DNA of 64,000 bases from Rubrivivax sp. (lineage in GTDB: Bacteria > Pseudomonadota > Gammaproteobacteria > Burkholderiales > Burkholderiaceae_C): assembly GCA_004210455.1 (NCBI GenBank), contig SEFA01000008.1:1-64000 (forward strand). Direction: 5' to 3'. Positions 31,798 through 40,228 of the stretch are shown here, one piece after another. Position numbers and translations under genes: made by a program. Within the stretch, counting starts at the first letter, position 1. Every line of letters begins with the position of its first letter. The notes beneath the pieces were generated by a model. It was given only the letters and a program-made list of their open reading frames with translations, was not told where the DNA came from and did no database searches.

Positions 31798-32415
31798 ATG
31801 GCTCAAGACTCGGACAGGGGCCCCGGGGCCTGGTGGACTTTCCTGCGGCGGCGCTGGCAGGCGCGCCGCGAGCCGCCGGCGCGTACCGCCGCCGCCGACG
31901 AGGCGCAGCTGATGGACGACCTCAAACGCGAGGCCGCCCGCGCCCAGCGGCACCGCCACGACGGCGTGCTGATGCTCCTGGAGCTCGACCCCTGGGCGCG
32001 GCTGCAGCAGCAGCACGGCGACGAGTGCCTGCAGGCGCTGGACGAGCGACTCGATCAACTGGTGCGACAGCAGCTGCGCGGCGGCGACTGGCTGCTGCCG
32101 TTGCCGCGTGGCGTCTGGGCCGCCTACCTGCCGTGCACCGATCCGCTGGGCGCGCTGGACGCGGCGGACCGTCTGCGCGCCCGCGTCGCCGCGCTCGACT
32201 ACCGCTGGCAGGGACAGTCGCTGCCCTTGAGCGCGAGCCTGGGTCTGGCCCACTGGCAGGATTGGCGACGCGAGCCGCAGCAGGGCGCGGACCAGTTGCT
32301 GCAGCAGGCCCGGCAGGCGCTGGCGATGGCGCGCGGCGCCGGTTGCAACTGCGTGCGCGCCTATGCGGCGATCCCGTCCGGGCGCAACCGCTACAGCGGC
32401 ACACGTCCGGCTTAA
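31798..32415 (+). CDS. Degenerate GGDEF-domain protein
   Basis: 205 residues, divergent from the active cyclase (124 bp between starts). The fold pattern of a GGDEF domain is recognisable: helix LMDDLKREAARAQRHRHDGVLMLLELD, and a second half with LPLSASLGLAHW and ADQLLQQARQALAMARGAGCNCVR. The catalytic signature is RGGDWLLPLP in place of RxGGDEF, and the metal-binding residues are changed. Diguanylate cyclase activity is unlikely; it may bind nucleotide or act as a partner. GAAGG lies before the ATG. Confidence 0.7.
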   Translation: MAQDSDRGPGAWWTFLRRRWQARREPPARTAAADEAQLMDDLKREAARAQRHRHDGVLMLLELDPWARLQQQHGDECLQALDERLDQLVRQQLRGGDWLLPLPRGVWAAYLPCTDPLGALDAADRLRARVAALDYRWQGQSLPLSASLGLAHWQDWRREPQQGADQLLQQARQALAMARGAGCNCVRAYAAIPSGRNRYSGTRPA

Positions 32416-32422
32416 CCGGGCG

Positions 32423-33583
32423 CTAGAGCGGCACCCGACCCGCGTAGCCCGTCATCTCCAGGTAGCCCCAGCCCAGCGTGCGGCCGGCCTCGTCGGCCAC
32501 GCGCGCCACGCCTTCCCAGTAGGGGAAGCCGGTGCTGCGGCGCGCGTCGATCTCCTGCGCCGCGTACGCGGCCTCGACCACGAACACGCCGCGCGGCGTC
32601 CGGATCCGCCAGCGGACCGGATAGGTCGCGAGGCTGACCGGGCTCTTCCAGGACGCCAGCGGCTCGAACTGGACCTGCTGCTCGAAGTCGACCGGCGTGC
32701 CGCCCGTCGGCGCGCGCCAGCTCCCGCCGCTCCAGATCACCGAGCCGTCTTGGGCCCGCATGCGGAACAGCGTGAGCGACGCGCCGTCGTCGAGGTTGAT
32801 TCCCAGCCAATCCCAACCGACGGCGCGGTCCGGCGACGCGTCGGCGCCGCGACCGAGGTACTGGTTGCTCCACTCGTGATCCAGCCAGGCGCGGGCCCGC
32901 ACCTCGCGTGTGCCGCCGTCGCGCAATGCCAGCCGGCCGACGCCGGTCAACTGCGGTTCGCTGACGTAGCGGCTGGCCTGCTGCGCATCCGGGCCCTTGC
33001 GCGACCAGCCTGCGCGCCCTTGCAGCAACGGGGGCTGCGGCGCATCCAGCGTCAGCTCGAGCGCGAAACCGGCGGTCTCGCTCGCCATCAGCAGCGCGTA
33101 GCGGCTGCGGCCTTGCGCTCCGTCGACGCGACGCAACTGCCAGCCGCCCAGGCGCACGCGGGTGTCGTCGAGCGCCGTCCGCGCGTTCGCGAAACCGTGG
33201 CGCAGCACCTGTTGATCGTGCAGCAGGCGTTGCCGGCCCAGGTCGGAGATCGCCGCGTGCGCCAGCATCAGCTGGTCCGGCGCGAAGGCGGATGACAGCG
33301 GACGCTTCAAGTCGTATCGGGTACGGAAGAAGGTGAGCTGGAAACCGAAATCCGGTCGGGCCTCGTCCGTGCTCCGGGCTGCCGGCCTTGACGCCGTGCG
33401 GAGCACACCGGTCACGTACCACCACTCGACGCGCGTCTCGGGGTGCGCGCCATGGTCGCGCGGAAAGTGCAGCGGCGCGGCGGACAGCGCCTCCGGTGCC
33501 CGGTCCCGGGCAGACGCCGTCCCCGGCGCCGTGACCAGCGCCGCCAGCCCGAGGCCGTTCAACAGGGGACGTCGTCCGATCAT
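32423..33583 (-). CDS. AttH/CrtC-like lipocalin-fold exported protein
   Basis: 386 residues with a signal peptide (MIGRRPLLNGLGLAAL, cleavage after TASA). The mature part is an AttH/carotenoid 1,2-hydratase-type double lipocalin: EWWYVTGVL, FGFQLTFFR, AWLDHEWSNQYLG, GWDWLGINLDDG and GWGYLEMTGY. In the AttEFGH arrangement this periplasmic protein works with an FtsX-type permease. Its ATG overlaps the permease stop (ATGA). Bona fide carotenoid hydratase activity is unlikely without carotenoid genes nearby. It probably binds a lipid-like substrate. Confidence 0.8.
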   Translation of the reverse strand: MIGRRPLLNGLGLAALVTAPGTASARDRAPEALSAAPLHFPRDHGAHPETRVEWWYVTGVLRTASRPAARSTDEARPDFGFQLTFFRTRYDLKRPLSSAFAPDQLMLAHAAISDLGRQRLLHDQQVLRHGFANARTALDDTRVRLGGWQLRRVDGAQGRSRYALLMASETAGFALELTLDAPQPPLLQGRAGWSRKGPDAQQASRYVSEPQLTGVGRLALRDGGTREVRARAWLDHEWSNQYLGRGADASPDRAVGWDWLGINLDDGASLTLFRMRAQDGSVIWSGGSWRAPTGGTPVDFEQQVQFEPLASWKSPVSLATYPVRWRIRTPRGVFVVEAAYAAQEIDARRSTGFPYWEGVARVADEAGRTLGWGYLEMTGYAGRVPL

Positions 33584-36165
33584 CACCAATCCTCCCGCAC
33601 GGCGCGCAGGGCTTCGCCGCGACCGGCGCGCAACGCGCGTGCGCTGGCCCAGGCCGCGGTCGCGCCGGTGGCGATCAGGCTCGCCGCCAGCAGCGCGGCG
33701 ACGCGCCAGCCCGGGATGGACCAGTCCATGCTCCAGTGGAAGCTCTGTGGATTGAGCCGGAACACCAGCACCGCGCTGATGGCCAGTCCGACCAGCAGGC
33801 CCAAGAGCGCGCCGGCCAGCGCCTGCAGCAGCGTCTCGGCGAGGACCAGCCGGCGCAGCATGGCGCGCGTCAGGCCGAGGTGCAGCAGCAGGCCGAATTC
33901 CCGCCGGCGCGCCAGCAGTTGCGCCGACAGGCTGGCCGCGACGCCGAACAGACCTAGCCCGAGTCCCACCGCCTGCAGCCAGTAGGTGATCGCGAAGCTG
34001 CGGTCGAAGATCTCCAGCGAGAAGCGCCGCAACTCGCCGGCGGATGCGATCTCCAGCGACTCCGGCGCGCCGGAGACCTCGCGCAGCGTCTGTTGCACGG
34101 CCACGGGATCTGCGCCGGTCTTCAGCCACAGCGCGAGTTCGGTGATCGCGGCGTCGCCGCTGAGCCGTTCCCAGTCGCGACGCTCCATCAGCACCGCGCC
34201 GCTCTGGCGGCTGTAGTCGCGCCAGATCGCCTTCACGCCGACCGGCAGTTGACGTCCGTCGAGCCGCAGCATGAAGCGGTCGCCGGGCGCGAGCCGGAGC
34301 TCGTCGCGCATCGCCTCGTTGATGTACACGGGCTGCAGGCCGTCCGGCAAGGCGACGGCTTCGCCCTGCAGCGGCAGCCGGTGATCGAGCGGCCGCGCCA
34401 GCAGCGTCGTGCCGCCGGTCATGCCGCGCACCCGGATCCCGATCGCGCGGCTGCGCTGCGCCGCCACGCGCTCGACGCCCGGCAGCGCGGCCGCCGACGC
34501 GGCCAGTCCCGGCGGCATCGGCTGGCCCTGCTGGGCGCTGTCGCGGGCCGTCTGGCGCAGGTAGAGGTCGGCGGGCAGCATGTCCGTCAGCCACTGGTCC
34601 AACGAGTTGCGGAAGCTGGCGACCATGACGAGCATCGCCACGGCGAGCGCCAGCGCGACCAGCACGCCGGCGATCAGGCGGCCGGCTTCACCCGCCTGGT
34701 CGCGGGCGCGCTCGACGGCCAGCATCGGCAGGGCGCGCCGCGCCGCCCAGCCGCGCAGCAGACCGGTGATCGCGCGAAGGACGAAGGGCACGGTGCCCAG
34801 CGCGCCGAGCAGCAGCGCGACCATCGCCGCATAGGTCCCGAGCGGCAGTCCGAAGACCGGCCGCAGCCACGTCAGCGGCCAGGCCGCGGCCAGCAGCACC
34901 GGGCCCATCCACCACCAGCGGCCGGCGTCGCCGCCGCTGCCCAGTCCCTTGAGCACCTGCGCGACCGGCAGCCCGCGCAGGCGCGCCAGGGGCAGGGCGG
35001 CGGCACCGAGGCTCACCAGCGGCCCCAGCGCGAGCAGCCCCGCGATCGAGGCCGCCGAGAGCTGCAACTCGGGACGTCCGCCGCTGAGGCCGGTCAGCCC
35101 GCTGCCGAGATCGCCGCCCAGCGCATGCAGGCCGAGCTCCGCGAGTGCGACGGCCAGGCCGAGTCCCAGGACCGCGCCGGCGAGTCCGAGCGCCAGCGCT
35201 TCCGACACCAGCAGCGCGAGCCGTTGCCGCGCGCTCATGCCGAGCACGCCCAGCAGCGCGAGCTGCGGCAGCCGCTGCGCCACCGACAGGCTATGCACGG
35301 CGAAGACCATGAACGCGCCGACGAACAGCGCCATCAGCGACAGCACGCCGAGATTGAGCCGGTAGGCGCGCGTGAGGCGGCGCGCCTCGTCGGCTTGCTG
35401 ACGGGCCTGGTCCTGGGGCGCCTGGGCCTGGACGCCGGCCGGCCAGTCGGCGGGCACCGCGCGGCCCGGCGCCATGCGCAGCAGGATCGCGTCGATCTGT
35501 CCGGGGCGATGCAGGAGTTGCTGCGCCCAGGCGATGTCGACGATCACCAGCGGCTGCTGGCGGTCCGGCACGCGGCCGGCGACGGGCAGCGGGGCCGGCT
35601 CGTCGGGCAGGTCGACGCGGAGCGAGGCGGGCGGCGTGTCGAAGCCCAGTCGCGCCCACGCCGCGTCGCTGACCAGCAGCGCCGGCTCGCGCAGCGCGCG
35701 GCCGAGGTCGGCGCCGGCCAGGCGCGGGAACCATTGGGGATGGAAGGCGCCGAGCTGCACCAGGTCCAGCCCGATCAGTCGCACGCGCTGCCACGCGCCG
35801 TCGCGGCCCTGCAGCCGGATGCTGGCGTCGAGCCGGGGCGCGAGCGCGGCGATGTCCTCGCGCGCGGCGAGTTCGCCGAAGTAGCGGTCGGACAGCGCGG
35901 CCGTCCCCGGCGCGGGGCTGAGTTCGGTGTCGGCCTGGGCGCTGCTCTGCCGTGCGGCGGACTCGAACTGCGCCAGTGCCGATGCGTTGATCCAGTGCAC
36001 GGCCCCGGCCAGCGCGAGACCCAAGGCGATGGTCAGCAGCGCCGCGAGCTGCCGGCCCCACTGCAGGCGCAGCGCCGGCCACGACAGCTGCCACCACCAG
36101 CCCCACGCGCGGCGCAGGCCGGCCGCGACGGCGGGTGTGGTGGAGGCGCCCGTGTTCGTGTTCAT
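33583..36165 (-). CDS. FtsX-family ABC transporter permease (Lol/Att type)
   Basis: 860 residues. An N-terminal helix is followed by a large periplasmic domain (~60-265), then clusters of membrane helices around 270-400 and 420-520, another periplasmic domain, and a C-terminal FtsX core of three to four helices (~700-830). This double FtsX layout is that of predicted lipoprotein/lipid-mobilising permeases rather than classical importers. It lies 17 bp after the ATPase gene and overlaps the lipocalin gene, giving a three-gene exporter. Confidence 0.87.
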   Translation of the reverse strand: MNTNTGASTTPAVAAGLRRAWGWWWQLSWPALRLQWGRQLAALLTIALGLALAGAVHWINASALAQFESAARQSSAQADTELSPAPGTAALSDRYFGELAAREDIAALAPRLDASIRLQGRDGAWQRVRLIGLDLVQLGAFHPQWFPRLAGADLGRALREPALLVSDAAWARLGFDTPPASLRVDLPDEPAPLPVAGRVPDRQQPLVIVDIAWAQQLLHRPGQIDAILLRMAPGRAVPADWPAGVQAQAPQDQARQQADEARRLTRAYRLNLGVLSLMALFVGAFMVFAVHSLSVAQRLPQLALLGVLGMSARQRLALLVSEALALGLAGAVLGLGLAVALAELGLHALGGDLGSGLTGLSGGRPELQLSAASIAGLLALGPLVSLGAAALPLARLRGLPVAQVLKGLGSGGDAGRWWWMGPVLLAAAWPLTWLRPVFGLPLGTYAAMVALLLGALGTVPFVLRAITGLLRGWAARRALPMLAVERARDQAGEAGRLIAGVLVALALAVAMLVMVASFRNSLDQWLTDMLPADLYLRQTARDSAQQGQPMPPGLAASAAALPGVERVAAQRSRAIGIRVRGMTGGTTLLARPLDHRLPLQGEAVALPDGLQPVYINEAMRDELRLAPGDRFMLRLDGRQLPVGVKAIWRDYSRQSGAVLMERRDWERLSGDAAITELALWLKTGADPVAVQQTLREVSGAPESLEIASAGELRRFSLEIFDRSFAITYWLQAVGLGLGLFGVAASLSAQLLARRREFGLLLHLGLTRAMLRRLVLAETLLQALAGALLGLLVGLAISAVLVFRLNPQSFHWSMDWSIPGWRVAALLAASLIATGATAAWASARALRAGRGEALRAVREDW

Positions 36166-36182
36166 CGCGGCGTCGGTCCTTC

Positions 36183-36842
36183 TCAGGCCTCGACGAGGTG
36201 GCCGTTCTCGAGCCGCAGCCGGCGGTCCGCGAGCTCCGCGGCGTGGGCCGAGTGTGTCACCAGCAGGCAGGCCGCGTTCTGCTCGAGCAACTGCTGGCGC
36301 AACAGCCGCATGACCTGGTCGGCGTGGGCGGGGTCGAGGTTGCCGGTGGGCTCGTCGGCCAGCACCAGCACCGGCCGGTGGACCAGCGCGCGGGCGATCG
36401 CGACGCGCTGCAGCTGGCCGCCGGACAGCTGTCGCGGCAGATGCCGCGCCTGCGCGGAGAGTCCGACCGCGTCCAGCATCTCGGCGACGCGCTTCGCGTC
36501 GGGCTTGCCCTGCAGCAGCAGCGGCAACGCGACGTTGTCGTGGACGTTGAGGTGCGGCAGCACGTGGAAGGCCTGGAACACGAAACCCAGCTGCTCGCGG
36601 CGCAGCTGCGCCTGGCCGGATTCGTCCAGCGACAGGATGTCGCGGCCCAGCAGCACGACCTGACCCCGGTCCAGCGGTTCCAGCGCGGCCAGGCCGTTCA
36701 GCAGCGTGGATTTGCCGCTGCCGGATTCACCCAGCAGCGCGAGCATCTCGCCGCGATGCAGCGTCAGCGACAGGTGCTCGAACAGCGTCTGCGCGCCGTA
36801 GCGCTTGGTCAGGCCGGTGGCCGTGAGGAGCGGGACTTCCAT
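36183..36842 (-). CDS. ABC transporter ATP-binding protein (LolD-like)
   Basis: 219 residues with Walker A GESGSGKST, Q loop VFQAFHVLPHLNV, signature LSGGQLQRVAIARAL, Walker B VLVLADEPTGNLD and switch His in VTHSAHAA. It belongs to the LolD/MacB group that powers FtsX-type permeases mechanically. A 12-bp tandem duplication at the 5' end creates two in-frame ATGs (36842 and 36854), neither with a clear Shine-Dalgarno. Upstream lies a 226-bp region shared with the divergent gene at 37069. Confidence 0.92.
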   Translation of the reverse strand: MEVPLLTATGLTKRYGAQTLFEHLSLTLHRGEMLALLGESGSGKSTLLNGLAALEPLDRGQVVLLGRDILSLDESGQAQLRREQLGFVFQAFHVLPHLNVHDNVALPLLLQGKPDAKRVAEMLDAVGLSAQARHLPRQLSGGQLQRVAIARALVHRPVLVLADEPTGNLDPAHADQVMRLLRQQLLEQNAACLLVTHSAHAAELADRRLRLENGHLVEA

Positions 36843-36862
36843 CGTCGAAACCATCGTCGAAA
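36839..36862. repeat. 12-bp tandem duplication containing the ATPase start codon
   Basis: CCATCGTCGAAA occurs twice in direct succession (36839-36850 and 36851-36862). Each copy carries the reverse complement of ATG in the ATPase reading frame. Confidence 0.8.
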
Positions 36863-37068
36863 TCGTCGTCGAGTGGCGGGAGGCCGATCGGTCGATTGTG
36901 GACCGGCCGCGCGCGACCGCCGCCGCCGACCCGGCCGCATCGCTCAAGGATCGCCCAGCGGACGGACGACCACCCGCGCCTGCGGGGTTGCATCGGACAC
37001 GCCACTGAGGTCGTCTGCAAACGCCGTCCGCAAACCCGCGGAGGTCCAACCTGGAAGGATCACGTCCC

Positions 37069-37509
37069 ATGCATTTCCCTCGGTTCGTCTGCTGCCCCTT
37101 GTCATCGTGGTTCCGCGCCGCTCAGCCGAAGGAGTCGCCGACAGGCGCTCCGTCGTCCGACGAGGATCCGATGGACCGCTTTCTGGAAGGCTTGACCCGA
37201 CGTGGGGAGGACCATGGCGGACATGTGCGCGCCAGGTCGCCGAGCCCCGACGAGACATCGGAGAAGACTACGCTCCGGCGGCGGAACGCCTTTCGCGGAT
37301 CGCGCCGGGACATGCAGAGGCCGCGGCAGCCGACGGTCGCGCGGGACCGGGCGATGCGGGCCCCTGAATACGCGCAACTGCTGCGGGCCGCGCTGGCGGC
37401 GCTGGCCCCGGTGCTCTGGATCAGGTCGTCAGCGACACCAGCCCGTCGATCGCGTCTGGCGACTCGGCAGTCACCACGCGACGCGCCGGCATGCTGCGCA
37501 GCCACGTGA
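37069..37509 (+). CDS. Possible orphan basic protein overlapping the miaA 3' end
   Basis: 146 residues if real. GGAAGG lies about 10 bases before the ATG. The N-terminus [15 protein letters not shown] has a Cys pair in a hydrophobic setting. A Pro/Ser/Glu region follows, then very basic stretches ([14 protein letters not shown]) and a short helix [14 protein letters not shown]. The last 29 codons are antisense to miaA. No family recognised. GC-rich codon use fits coding but also fits chance in this genome. Confidence 0.35.
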   Translation: MHFPRFVCCPLSSWFRAAQPKESPTGAPSSDEDPMDRFLEGLTRRGEDHGGHVRARSPSPDETSEKTTLRRRNAFRGSRRDMQRPRQPTVARDRAMRAPEYAQLLRAALAALAPVLWIRSSATPARRSRLATRQSPRDAPACCAAT

Positions 37510-38410
37510 TCTGGCGTTTGGCGAGCTGGCGCGTCGCGGCGGTGCCGAGTTCCTGCAGCGCGGCCATGTCGGGCGCGGCCTCGTCCGCGTCCAGCAGTTC
37601 CCACGCCTGCCGGTAGCCGACGCAGCGCATCGACGGCAGCCCGAGGTGCAGGTCGCCGCGCGCGCGCAGGCGTCGGACCTCGTCGACGAAGCCTTGTTCC
37701 AGCATCGCTGCGAAGCGCTGCGCGAGCCGCGCATGCAGCCAGGCGCGCGCCGCGTCCGAGGGTTCGAGGGAGAGCAGCGGCCAGTCGACGCCCTGCGAGC
37801 GCTGGCGTCGGTACAACACCGACATCGGCTCGCCGCTGAGCAGGCAGACCTCCAGCGCGCGCTGGATGCGCTGCGCATCCAGCGGGGCCAGGCGCGCGGC
37901 CGTTTCCGGATCGAGCGCGGCCAGCCGCGCGTGCATCGCGGGCCAGCCGTCGCGGGCCGCCTCGGCGTCGAGCTGCGCGCGCAGCGCGGGATCGGCCTGC
38001 GGCAGTTCCGACAAGCCGTCGAAGAGCGCCTTGAAGTAGAGCATCGTGCCGCCGACCAGCAGCGGACGCGCGCCTCGGGCCTGGATCTCCGGCACGAGCC
38101 GCAGCGCGTCGCGCACGAACTGCGCGGCGGAGTAGCTCTGCGTCGGCTCCAGGGTGTCGATCAGGTGGTGCGGCACCGACGCGAGTTCGTCCGGGGTCGG
38201 CTTGGCGGTGCCGATGTCCATGCCGCGGTACACCAGCGCGGAGTCCACGCTGATGATCTCGACCGGCTGACGGCGCGCGATCGCGAGCGCCGCGGCGGTC
38301 TTGCCGCAGCCCGTGGGACCGGCGAGGCAGAGCGGGCTCAGGTCGCCATCACGACCGCCATCACGACCGCCATCACGCCCACCGACGCCGGCCGTCGACG
38401 CACCGCTCAA
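37421..38410 (-). CDS. miaA: tRNA dimethylallyltransferase
   Basis: 329 residues. It adds a dimethylallyl group to A37 of tRNAs that read UNN codons. Walker-like P-loop [24 protein letters not shown] and the tRNA-binding region [16 protein letters not shown] are visible, with the C-terminal KRQITWLR. The only good start is TTG at 38410, with GGGAG upstream and overlapping the stop of the preceding pseudouridine synthase (TTGA). An ATG does not occur in frame nearby. Its N-terminus carries three copies of a GGRD repeat before the P-loop, which is unusual. Confidence 0.92.
   Translation of the reverse strand: MSGASTAGVGGRDGGRDGGRDGDLSPLCLAGPTGCGKTAAALAIARRQPVEIISVDSALVYRGMDIGTAKPTPDELASVPHHLIDTLEPTQSYSAAQFVRDALRLVPEIQARGARPLLVGGTMLYFKALFDGLSELPQADPALRAQLDAEAARDGWPAMHARLAALDPETAARLAPLDAQRIQRALEVCLLSGEPMSVLYRRQRSQGVDWPLLSLEPSDAARAWLHARLAQRFAAMLEQGFVDEVRRLRARGDLHLGLPSMRCVGYRQAWELLDADEAAPDMAALQELGTAATRQLAKRQITWLRSMPARRVVTAESPDAIDGLVSLTT
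38345..38380. repeat. Three 12-bp tandem repeats in the miaA 5' end
   Basis: GCCATCACGACC, GCCATCACGACC and GCCATCACGCCC in direct succession encode a Gly-Gly-Arg-Asp repeat just before the P-loop. Being a multiple of three, copy-number change would keep the frame. Confidence 0.8.
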
Positions 38411-40095
38411 AAGCGCTCCCAGGGCGCGAGGTAGCGCCACTGTCCGGGCGGCAGCTGACCCAGCGGGATGCGGCCGATGCGCACGCGTTTGAGGCCCAGC
38501 ACCTTCAGGCCGACCAGCTCGCACATCCGGCGGATCTGGCGCTTGCGGCCCTCGCGCAGGACGAAGCGAAGCTGGTCTTCATTGGCCCAGCTGACCTTGG
38601 CGGGCTTGAGCTGCACGCCGTCCAGTTCCAGACCGTGCGTCAGCATCGCGATCGCGCGCGGGTCGAGCGACTGCTGCGGGTGCAGCGCCGGATCGCCGTT
38701 CTCCACGGCGACGCGGACCAGGTACTCCTTCTCGACGTCGGACTCCTCGCCGATGAGGTGGCGCGCGATGCGGCCGTCCTGCGTCAGCACCAGCAGGCCG
38801 GTGGAATCGATGTCCAGGCGGCCGGCCGGCGCGAGTCCGCGGCCGTGGCCCGGCGCCCAATGGATCTTGGACGGGTCCTCGCCCCAGTGCGTGTCGGCCT
38901 TGACCAGCACCGACGCCGGCTCATAGCCGTCCTCGGCCTGGCCGGAGACGTAGCCGATGGGCTTGTGCAGCAGGATGGTCACGCGCTGCGCCTGCTGTTC
39001 GCGGGCGGCGGGATCGACCTCGATCTTCGCCTCCGGACCGACGCGCTGGCCCAGCGTGGCGAGCTGGCCGTCGACGGTCACCCAGCCGGCCTCGATCCAC
39101 TCGTCGGCTTCGCGGCGCGAGGCCAGGCCGAGCTCGCTCATGCGCTTGGACAGCCGCTCGCCGGCGTCCTGGTCGGCGAGGCGCACCGGCGCGGGTTGGC
39201 GCGGCGCGTCCGGTCGGCGCGGACGATCGGTGCGCTCGGCACGCTCCTCGCGTTCGGCGCGGGCGTGCACGTCCGAGGGATGGCCCGCGTCGCGGTCGCC
39301 GTGAGGCGCGCGGCGGGGACGGTCCTCGCCGTAGCGGGCGCCGGGACCGTTGCCGGGACCGTTCCCAGGCCCGTTGCCGTAGCGCGATCCTTCGTTGCTG
39401 CGGGCGTAGCGATCGCCGCCGCGGTCCTCGCGACGCGGGCGGTCGCCGTAGGGGCGATCACCGTAGGGCCGATCGCCCTGCGGGCGGTCGCCTGGAGGAC
39501 GGTCGCCGTAGGCACGGTCCCGCTGCGGGCGGTCGCCATAGGGACGATCCGGACGATCCCCGCGCGGACGGTCGCCGTAAGGCCGATCCCCTTGCGGGCG
39601 ATCGCCGTAGCGGTCGTCGCGACGGGGACGGTCGCTGTCGAAGCGGGGCCGGTCGTCGGAACGCGGCCGGTCGCCGTACGGGCGACGGTCTCCGCCTTCC
39701 GGGCGTCCACCCGAGAAGCCGGGGCGGTCGCCCGGGCCGCGTGGGCCGCCGCGATCGTCCTGACGCGGGCCGCGATCGGGCCGATCGCCGTAGCCGCCTT
39801 CGCGCGGCGGCCGGCCGGGACCGCCGCGGCGGTCGTCGCGTCCTCGCGGACCGCGGGCGTCCTGGCCGCGATCGTCGCGGCGCGGATCCTGGCGCGGATC
39901 CCGGCGCTGCCGGCCTTCCTCGGCCAGGCGCTGCTGGAACGCGGCTTCGCGTTCGGCGCGCTCGGTCTGCGCCTGCGCCAGCGTCGGACGGGGCTTGTTG
40001 ACGCCCTTGCCGCGCAGCGGCGCGCGGCGCGGCCCCTTGTCGTCCGCCGACTTGGCATCGGCCGGTTTGTTCTTGTTGAGTTTGAGCGTGGCCAT
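38407..40095 (-). CDS. 23S rRNA pseudouridine synthase (RluB/RluF family) with a long disordered N-terminal arm
   Basis: 562 residues against about 290 for typical members. The C-terminal 250 residues have an S4 RNA-binding domain ([24 protein letters not shown]) and the RsuA-type catalytic domain, with the nucleophile Asp in [15 protein letters not shown] and [15 protein letters not shown]. The first ~300 residues are almost only Arg, Asp, Gly, Pro, with many Tyr-Gly-Asp-Arg-Pro repeats and an NGPG triplet. The LSKRM start of S4 and the ATLG region favour RluF (U2604), but RluB cannot be excluded. It ends in TTGA overlapping miaA. Confidence 0.88.
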   Translation of the reverse strand: MATLKLNKNKPADAKSADDKGPRRAPLRGKGVNKPRPTLAQAQTERAEREAAFQQRLAEEGRQRRDPRQDPRRDDRGQDARGPRGRDDRRGGPGRPPREGGYGDRPDRGPRQDDRGGPRGPGDRPGFSGGRPEGGDRRPYGDRPRSDDRPRFDSDRPRRDDRYGDRPQGDRPYGDRPRGDRPDRPYGDRPQRDRAYGDRPPGDRPQGDRPYGDRPYGDRPRREDRGGDRYARSNEGSRYGNGPGNGPGNGPGARYGEDRPRRAPHGDRDAGHPSDVHARAEREERAERTDRPRRPDAPRQPAPVRLADQDAGERLSKRMSELGLASRREADEWIEAGWVTVDGQLATLGQRVGPEAKIEVDPAAREQQAQRVTILLHKPIGYVSGQAEDGYEPASVLVKADTHWGEDPSKIHWAPGHGRGLAPAGRLDIDSTGLLVLTQDGRIARHLIGEESDVEKEYLVRVAVENGDPALHPQQSLDPRAIAMLTHGLELDGVQLKPAKVSWANEDQLRFVLREGRKRQIRRMCELVGLKVLGLKRVRIGRIPLGQLPPGQWRYLAPWERF

Positions 40096-40228
40096 GTCGG
40101 TACTGCTTCGGGGTGTGGGTTGCGGGGATCCGCCGGGGGTAGAAGGGGCGAAGGGAGCGAAGGGAGCGGACGGAAACGAGCCGGAACGAAGGGCGCGGAC
40201 GATAGGCGAGGGGATGAGTCGCCGGAAC

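Noticed and set aside
34093-36663. 856-codon plus-strand frame opposite the ABC exporter genes
   Set aside because: Antisense to two clear genes; Gln/Arg/His-rich without a fold signature.
38345-38380. Short tandem repeats as a CRISPR array
   Set aside because: Units are 12 bp and contiguous without spacers, inside a coding region.
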